Shown here: piece by piece, positions 42,201-46,084 of the stretch
How positions within the stretch are numbered: position 1 is the first letter of the stretch
Layout of the letters: each line of letters begins with the position of its first letter
Assembly (NCBI GenBank): GCA_026388125.1
Contig: JAPLKJ010000267.1
Location: 1 to 46,084, forward strand
Source: Elusimicrobiota bacterium
Lineage (GTDB): Bacteria; Elusimicrobiota; Elusimicrobia; Elusimicrobiales; UBA9959
Direction of reading: 5' to 3'
DNA: 46,084 nucleotides
The notes under the pieces: generated by a model
Seen by the model: only the letters and a program-made list of their open reading frames with translations
Database searches by the model: none
Told to the model about the DNA's origin: nothing
Made by a program: the position numbers and the translations under genes

Positions 42201-45200
42201 GGAAAGCATGGCCGCCCTGCAAAGAATGCAGGAACAGACGGCTTTGCTGCACGCCCGTTTCCTCGAAGGCCAGGAAGCCGCGCAGCGCTCTTTCCAGGCG
42301 CTGGTGGACCAGCAGCAGCAGCTGTTCAGCGGCGCGCCGTTAAGCCCGCTGCCGGTATTCCAGGCGGCCCCCGCGCTCATGCCCGTCCCGGCGCAGCCCG
42401 CGCCCGCCCCGGCCGCCGGCGCTAATATTGAGCAGGTGCTGCTGGGCATAGTTTCCTCGCAGACAGGCTACCCCGCCGAATCACTGAACCCGGACATGGA
42501 CATGGAGTCCGACCTGGGCATCGATTCCATCAAGCGCGTGGCCATTCTTTCCGAGCTGCAGGAAAAACTCCCCTCAGCGCCGCGCATCACGCCCGAACAG
42601 CTGGGCTCCATACGCACGCTGCGGCAGGTTACATCTTACCTGGCGGCCGGCATGCCCCAGCAGGCGGCCGCGCAGACAGCGGCGGCCCCGGCAAGCGGCG
42701 CCGCCGCGGACGTAGCACAGGTACTGCTGGGCATCGTTTCTTCGCAGACCGGCTATCCCGCGGAATCACTGAACCAGGATATGGACATGGAATCCGACCT
42801 GGGCATAGATTCCATCAAGCGCGTGGCCATTCTTTCGGAGCTGCAGGAAAAACTCCCCTCCGCCCCGCGCATCACGCCCGAACAGCTGGGTTCAATACGC
42901 ACGCTGCGGCAGGTAACGGCTTATCTGTCGGCCGGCATGCCGCAGGCCCCCGCGCAGCCGGCGCCCGCAGCGGCTCCCGCCGGCGGCGGCGACGTGGCGC
43001 AGGTGCTGCTGGGCATAGTTTCGGCCCAGACCGGCTACCCGGCTGAATCTTTGAACCAGGACATGGACATGGAATCCGACCTGGGCATCGATTCGATAAA
43101 GCGCGTGGCCATTCTTTCGGAACTGCAGGAAAAACTCCCCTCCGCCCCGCGCATCACGCCCGAACAGCTGGGCTCCATCCGCACGCTGCGGCAGGTAACG
43201 GCTTTCCTCACGGCCGGCATGCCGCAGGCCCCCGCGGCCCCGGCCCCGGCGGCCAGGCCCGCTCCCGCGCAGCACCATGAAGAAGCGGTGATCACACGCG
43301 GTACCATCAAGGTAACTGATTTCAACCCCGCCGCGGCCAGGGAAAAAATAGTGCTGGACCAGCGCCTGCCCGTCTGGGTTACCGACGACGGCTCCGCCCT
43401 GGCCGGCGGCATAGTCAAAGAGCTTTCCGGCCGCGGCTACAGGGCGCAGAAAGTTTCGATGGCTAATCCCGGCGCGCTCAAGCCCTCCGAAGGCCTGGCC
43501 GGGCTGATCATCCTGGCCCCCGCCGCGAAGCTGACCGCTAAGTCTTTCTGGGCCGAAGATTCCGAGCGCTTCCTGAAGAACGCTTTCCGCCTGGCCCAGG
43601 TGGCCGGCCCCGCCCTGCGCGCGGCCGGTAAAAACTCCGGCGCGTGCCTGATGACGGTCTCGCGCCTGGACGGCTGTTTCGGCCTCTCGGGCCTGAAGTC
43701 CGAGCAGAACCCGGTTTACGGCGGGCTGGCAGGGCTGGCTAAAACGGCGGCTTTTGAGTGGCCGGAAGTTTCCTGCCGCGCGCTGGACGCCGCCGCCGAC
43801 TGGCAGCACACGGTGTCGGTGGCCCAGACCGTGGCGGACGAGCTTTTTTTCAAAGGCCCCGTTGAAATGGGTTTCTCGGAAACCGGCAGCAAAGTAGTGC
43901 TGCTCAGCCACTCCGAGCAGGTGAAGGGCGGCAAGCTGCCGCTGGAGAAAGGCGACGTAGTGCTTATTTCCGGCGGGGCGCGCGGCGTGACCGCCGAAGC
44001 CGCCGCGGCTCTGGCAGCCGCCTGCGGCCCGAAGCTTGCCATACTTGGCCGCAGCCCGCTGCCCGCCGCCGAGGAAGCCTGGCTGGCCGCCTGCTCCACC
44101 GAGGCCGATATTAAAAAAATCCTTATCTCCCGCAACCCGGGCATGGCGCCCAAGCTGGCCGGTGAAGAATGCCGCAAAATAATGGCCGCCCGCGAAATAC
44201 GCGCGCAGCTCAACCGCTTCGAGGCCGCCGGCTCGCGCGCGGTTTATTTCTCGGCCGATATACGCGACCGGCAGTCGGTCAGCGCCGCGGTGGAGAGGAT
44301 CACCAAAGAACTGGGCCCTGTCCGCGGCTTCGTGCACGGCGCGGGCGTCCTGGCCGACAAGCTGATCCTGGACAAGACCGCCGAGCAGTTCGATTCGGTG
44401 TTCGACACCAAGGTGACCGGGCTGCGCAATATCCTGACGGCGCTGGACCTGAGCAAGCTTAAAATACTCGCGCTATACTCGTCGTCCACGGCGCGCTTCG
44501 GACGCACCGGCCAGTGCGATTACGCCATGGCCAACGAAGTGCTGAACAAAACAGCCCGCCTGATAGCGCGCCGCCTGCCTGACTGCCGCGCGGTGGCCTT
44601 CAACTGGGGCCCCTGGGACGGCGGCATGGTCAACGACAACCTTAAAGCGCTGTTCGCCAAAGAAGGCGTGGGCGTGATAGGGCTCGAGGCCGGCGGCAAA
44701 TTCCTGGTCGACGAACTGGCCGCCAACAGCGGTGCGGTGGAAGTTATAGTGGTGGCGCGCCCGGCCGGCGCGGCGCAGGAGCCGCCCCCGGCGGCGGGCG
44801 GCCGGCCGGCGGCCGAGTTCACGGTCTCGCTGGAAGAGCAGCCTTTCCTGGCCTCGCATATCATCAACGGCAAAGCCGTAGTGCCCACCGCCCTGATAAC
44901 CGAATGGCTGGCGCACGGTGCGCTGCACGGCAACCCCGGCCTGCTGTTCCACGGGTTCAACAACTTAAAAATATACAAGGGCATCATCCTTGGCGGCGCA
45001 GGCGTTAAATTAGCCGTGCTGGCCGGCAAAGCCGCGAAGAAAGAAGGTTTCTTCGCGGTGGCGGCCGAACTGCGCGGCCCCAACGGCGAACTGCACGCGG
45101 GGGCCGAGATAGTCCTGGCCGTCAGCCTGCCGAAAGGCGGAGCGCCGGCACCCGACTTCGCGCTGAAGCCCTATACCCGCTCCATGGAGCAGGCCTACAG

Positions 45201-45642
45201 CCAGATACTTTTCCATGGCGAGGACATGCGCTTCATCCGCTCCGTGGCCGGCGTCTCCGAGAAAGGCATAGTGCTGGACGCGGCGGCCTCGCTGCCGCCC
45301 GGCTCGTGGCTGCGCCACCCGCTGCGTGACCGCTGGGTGGCCGACCCCGCGGCGCTGGACGCCGCTTTCCAGGGCATGATACTCTGGACCTTCGAGAATT
45401 CCGGCGCCTGCTCGCTGCCAAACTCGGCCGCGTCGTACCGGCAGTTCGCCCCGTTCCCCGCTAACGGCGTGCGCGTGGCCGCAACAGTTACGCGTTCCTC
45501 CGGGCATAGCGCCGTGGCCGACATTGATTTTATCGACGACAAAGGGACGCTGATAGCCCGGATGCAGGGCTATGACAGCACCGTGGACAAGGCACTCAAC
45601 GCCGCTTTCATGAAAAAGGAGCTGACCGCAACGCCGTCATAA
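39283..45642 (+). CDS. pfaA: Pfa-type iterative polyketide/fatty acid synthase, KS-AT-ACP-ACP-ACP-KR-DH
   Basis: A 2119-residue megasynthase resembling PfaA/Pfa2. The ketosynthase (about 8-460) has C210 in VDAACGSSLSAVH, H345 in EAHGTGT and H384 in MIGHTKASAG. The acyltransferase (about 570-870) has LFPGQGAQYTGM and S668 in AGHSYGELAA. Three tandem carriers place the phosphopantetheine Ser at S1082, S1177 and S1271, each in LGIDSIKRVAIL. The ketoreductase has the nucleotide motif ISGGARGVTAEAAAAL (about 1562) and Y1747 in QCDYAMANEVLNK. A C-terminal hot-dog dehydratase has H1859 in HIINGKAVVP and D2026 in LDAAFQGM. The KR-then-DH order resembles terrestrial myxobacterial Pfa2. It shares one base (TAATG) with the next gene. 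Confidence 0.94.
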   Translation: MSAKEPVQSPIAIVGIGCLFPKAENARRFWANIKTGVDAITDIPASHWLPEEHYDNNPKRPDMTYARRGGFILPVDFDPSEFGLAPNALEATDSAQLLGLLTAKMALEDAGYGPGRDFDRSRVSVVLGVTGALELVIPLGARLGHPKWRKALSEFGITGADAEAIISRMQEDYVPWQESSFPGLLGNVVAGRIANRFNLGGTNSVVDAACGSSLSAVHMASLELAARRSSMVVTGGVDCFNDIFMYMCFSKTPALSASGDAKPFDASADGTALGEGLGMIVLKRLEDAVKDGDRIYAVLKGVGSSSDGKGKAIYAPSSEGQARALRNAYEVTGVAPSTVELVEAHGTGTTVGDGVELGALTEVYGSAKDGAWCALGSVKSMIGHTKASAGSAGIIKAALSLYNKTLPPTIKVTTPLKQLTAGTTPFYLNTELRPWIKKDHPRRAGVSALGFGGANFHAVLEEYNAEKQQPDWDGDVQIAAISGPDTETLKRDLAAWKGLDWDGMRVKAMRSRAAFKNTDAARLTFVLERGQDAERLIASALSNLDAQKNSRTWTTPDGIFFASGAPEKLAVLFPGQGAQYTGMQRDIACRFPAALDTLAAADKAFGGAKPLSDFIYPRAVFTPAEKQTQADELRDTKIAQPALGAASLGAYRVLNGFGLAPDAFAGHSYGELAALCASGAFDAPSLFALSKLRGSLMAAGSGDRGGMLAVQAPLADVEKVMKEEKLDLIIANKNAPAQFVLSGRTEEIKRAAECFKKRSLKNTPLQVSAAFHSPLVAGAQKEFAAALGKTKFNKPQTQVYANKTAGVYPDSADKSRELLASQLASPVEFTAMVEKMYAAGLRTFLEVGPGARLTGLVSAILAGKEHTAFAIDASGGKRSGIADAARALARLAALGCRLNLAAWESGEAGVKDALEKKVSKLAVKLTGANYRSPRPASAPKKVIQPIAVQQAQPSAAAAPAAHAFTSDALRIAQESMAALQRMQEQTALLHARFLEGQEAAQRSFQALVDQQQQLFSGAPLSPLPVFQAAPALMPVPAQPAPAPAAGANIEQVLLGIVSSQTGYPAESLNPDMDMESDLGIDSIKRVAILSELQEKLPSAPRITPEQLGSIRTLRQVTSYLAAGMPQQAAAQTAAAPASGAAADVAQVLLGIVSSQTGYPAESLNQDMDMESDLGIDSIKRVAILSELQEKLPSAPRITPEQLGSIRTLRQVTAYLSAGMPQAPAQPAPAAAPAGGGDVAQVLLGIVSAQTGYPAESLNQDMDMESDLGIDSIKRVAILSELQEKLPSAPRITPEQLGSIRTLRQVTAFLTAGMPQAPAAPAPAARPAPAQHHEEAVITRGTIKVTDFNPAAAREKIVLDQRLPVWVTDDGSALAGGIVKELSGRGYRAQKVSMANPGALKPSEGLAGLIILAPAAKLTAKSFWAEDSERFLKNAFRLAQVAGPALRAAGKNSGACLMTVSRLDGCFGLSGLKSEQNPVYGGLAGLAKTAAFEWPEVSCRALDAAADWQHTVSVAQTVADELFFKGPVEMGFSETGSKVVLLSHSEQVKGGKLPLEKGDVVLISGGARGVTAEAAAALAAACGPKLAILGRSPLPAAEEAWLAACSTEADIKKILISRNPGMAPKLAGEECRKIMAAREIRAQLNRFEAAGSRAVYFSADIRDRQSVSAAVERITKELGPVRGFVHGAGVLADKLILDKTAEQFDSVFDTKVTGLRNILTALDLSKLKILALYSSSTARFGRTGQCDYAMANEVLNKTARLIARRLPDCRAVAFNWGPWDGGMVNDNLKALFAKEGVGVIGLEAGGKFLVDELAANSGAVEVIVVARPAGAAQEPPPAAGGRPAAEFTVSLEEQPFLASHIINGKAVVPTALITEWLAHGALHGNPGLLFHGFNNLKIYKGIILGGAGVKLAVLAGKAAKKEGFFAVAAELRGPNGELHAGAEIVLAVSLPKGGAPAPDFALKPYTRSMEQAYSQILFHGEDMRFIRSVAGVSEKGIVLDAAASLPPGSWLRHPLRDRWVADPAALDAAFQGMILWTFENSGACSLPNSAASYRQFAPFPANGVRVAATVTRSSGHSAVADIDFIDDKGTLIARMQGYDSTVDKALNAAFMKKELTATPS
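42433..43227 (+). repeat. Three near-identical 228-base acyl carrier repeats
   Basis: Units at 42433-42660, 42718-42945 and 43000-43227 each encode 76 nearly identical residues from QVLLGIV to GMPQ. They are separated by Ala/Pro-rich linkers of 57 and 54 bases. Differences are mostly silent, with single changes such as SLNPDMD versus SLNQDMD. Tandem carriers in Pfa synthases raise product yield. The low divergence suggests recent duplication or gene conversion. Confidence 0.95.
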
Positions 45643-46084
45643 TGCCCGAAATTCAGCCCATAGCCATTGTCGGCGCCGGCGGCATTTTCCCCGGCGCGCC
45701 CGACCCCGAGCGCTTCTGGACTAACATTTCCGAAGGGATCTGTTCGGCCAAGGACGCGCCCGCGGGCCGCTGGCTGCTGTCCGGGGCGGACGCCTTCGAC
45801 CCGCAGAAAGGCGCGGCCGACAAAGTGTATTCGCTCAAGGCCTGTTTCATAGAGGATTTCAAGCTGGACCCCGCGGGGCTGGACCTGCGGGAGACTTTCA
45901 TCGAAAAGCTGGACCCCGTATTCCACTTGGCGCTGCACGCGGCGCGGCAGGCTTTTTACGACGCGCAGCCCAATAAAATAAACCGCGCCCGCACCGGCGT
46001 TATAATCGGCAACATAGTGCTGCCCACGGACGCCGTTTCCGCGCTGGCCCGGGAAACGCTGCTGCCCGCTTTCGAGACCGCGGC
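45642..46084 (+). CDS. Second Pfa-type ketosynthase protein, partial (PfaC/Pfa3-like candidate)
   Basis: Only the first 147 residues are present; the gene runs off the window. They form the N-terminal part of a beta-ketosynthase: IQPIAIVGAGGIFPGAPDPE, then ISEGICSAKDAPAGRW, FIEDFKLDPAGLDL, LDPVFHLALHAARQAF and TGVIIGNIVLPTD. This is diverged from the KS of the preceding protein. A second KS-first protein after PfaD and PfaA fits PfaC/Pfa3 (KS-chain length factor-dehydratases), but the later domains cannot be seen. Its ATG overlaps the previous stop by one base, so translation is coupled. Confidence 0.85.
   Translation, partial: MPEIQPIAIVGAGGIFPGAPDPERFWTNISEGICSAKDAPAGRWLLSGADAFDPQKGAADKVYSLKACFIEDFKLDPAGLDLRETFIEKLDPVFHLALHAARQAFYDAQPNKINRARTGVIIGNIVLPTDAVSALARETLLPAFETA

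Noticed and set aside
40081-42252. Long 723-residue minus-strand open frame inside the megasynthase
   Set aside because: It is Gly/Arg/Ala/His-rich antisense reading of a gene with complete catalytic motifs.
42433-43227. CRISPR-like or mobile tandem repeat
   Set aside because: The repeat units are coding acyl carrier domains in frame, with phosphopantetheine sites.

Overview
The window is a gene-dense, high-GC bacterial chromosome segment with few intergenic gaps. Housekeeping genes (scpA/scpB, trpS, cysS, a tRNA-Arg) show it is chromosomal. There is no phage, plasmid or CRISPR signature. Isoleucine ATA and arginine AGG codons are common despite the GC content. Together with the mixture of a GlgE-type glycogen pathway, a tungsten aldehyde oxidoreductase and a Pfa-type lipid synthase, this suggests an uncultivated Gram-negative lineage such as Elusimicrobiota. 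That placement is a guess from gene content and was not tested.

Region 1 (1-10315, minus strand) is a tight six-gene operon. In transcription order it holds a secreted glycoamylase-fold/GH144-like hydrolase with a C-terminal carbohydrate-binding-like domain, a solute-binding protein fused to an ABC permease, a second permease, a GH94 phosphorylase, a GH35 enzyme and an ABC ATPase cut by the window edge. The combination fits uptake and phosphorolysis of a beta-glucan, most likely beta-1,2-glucan. Region 2 (10316-11429) holds a candidate structured small RNA, a small secreted protein split into two frames, and an apparent gene remnant.

Region 3 (11430-23364, minus strand) is a colinear ten-gene run: M50 protease, trpS, scpA, scpB, galT-like, glgA, an MBL hydrolase, glgM-like GT4, treZ and glgE. 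It joins a classic segregation/tRNA-synthetase operon to alpha-glucan synthesis through maltose-1-phosphate, plus trehalose release. Region 4 (23459-27406, plus strand) has a soluble PAS histidine kinase with an in-frame stop, tRNA-Arg(GCG), a small Cys-rich protein, ThiF, and a PpnP/uridine kinase salvage pair.

Region 5 (27434-32612, mostly minus strand) has UV damage endonuclease, an aldehyde ferredoxin oxidoreductase with a MoaD-like partner, a small secreted protein, and a moaC-MOSC-mogA cofactor operon. Region 6 (32613-37655) contains two secreted proteins (phospholipase-C-like and YiiX/C92-like), cysS, and palindromic intergenic elements resembling REP-type repeats.

Region 7 (37656-46084, plus strand) opens a Pfa-type secondary-lipid/polyunsaturated fatty acid synthase operon: a PfaD-like enoyl reductase, a 2119-residue KS-AT-ACPx3-KR-DH megasynthase, and the start of a second ketosynthase protein that runs off the window.
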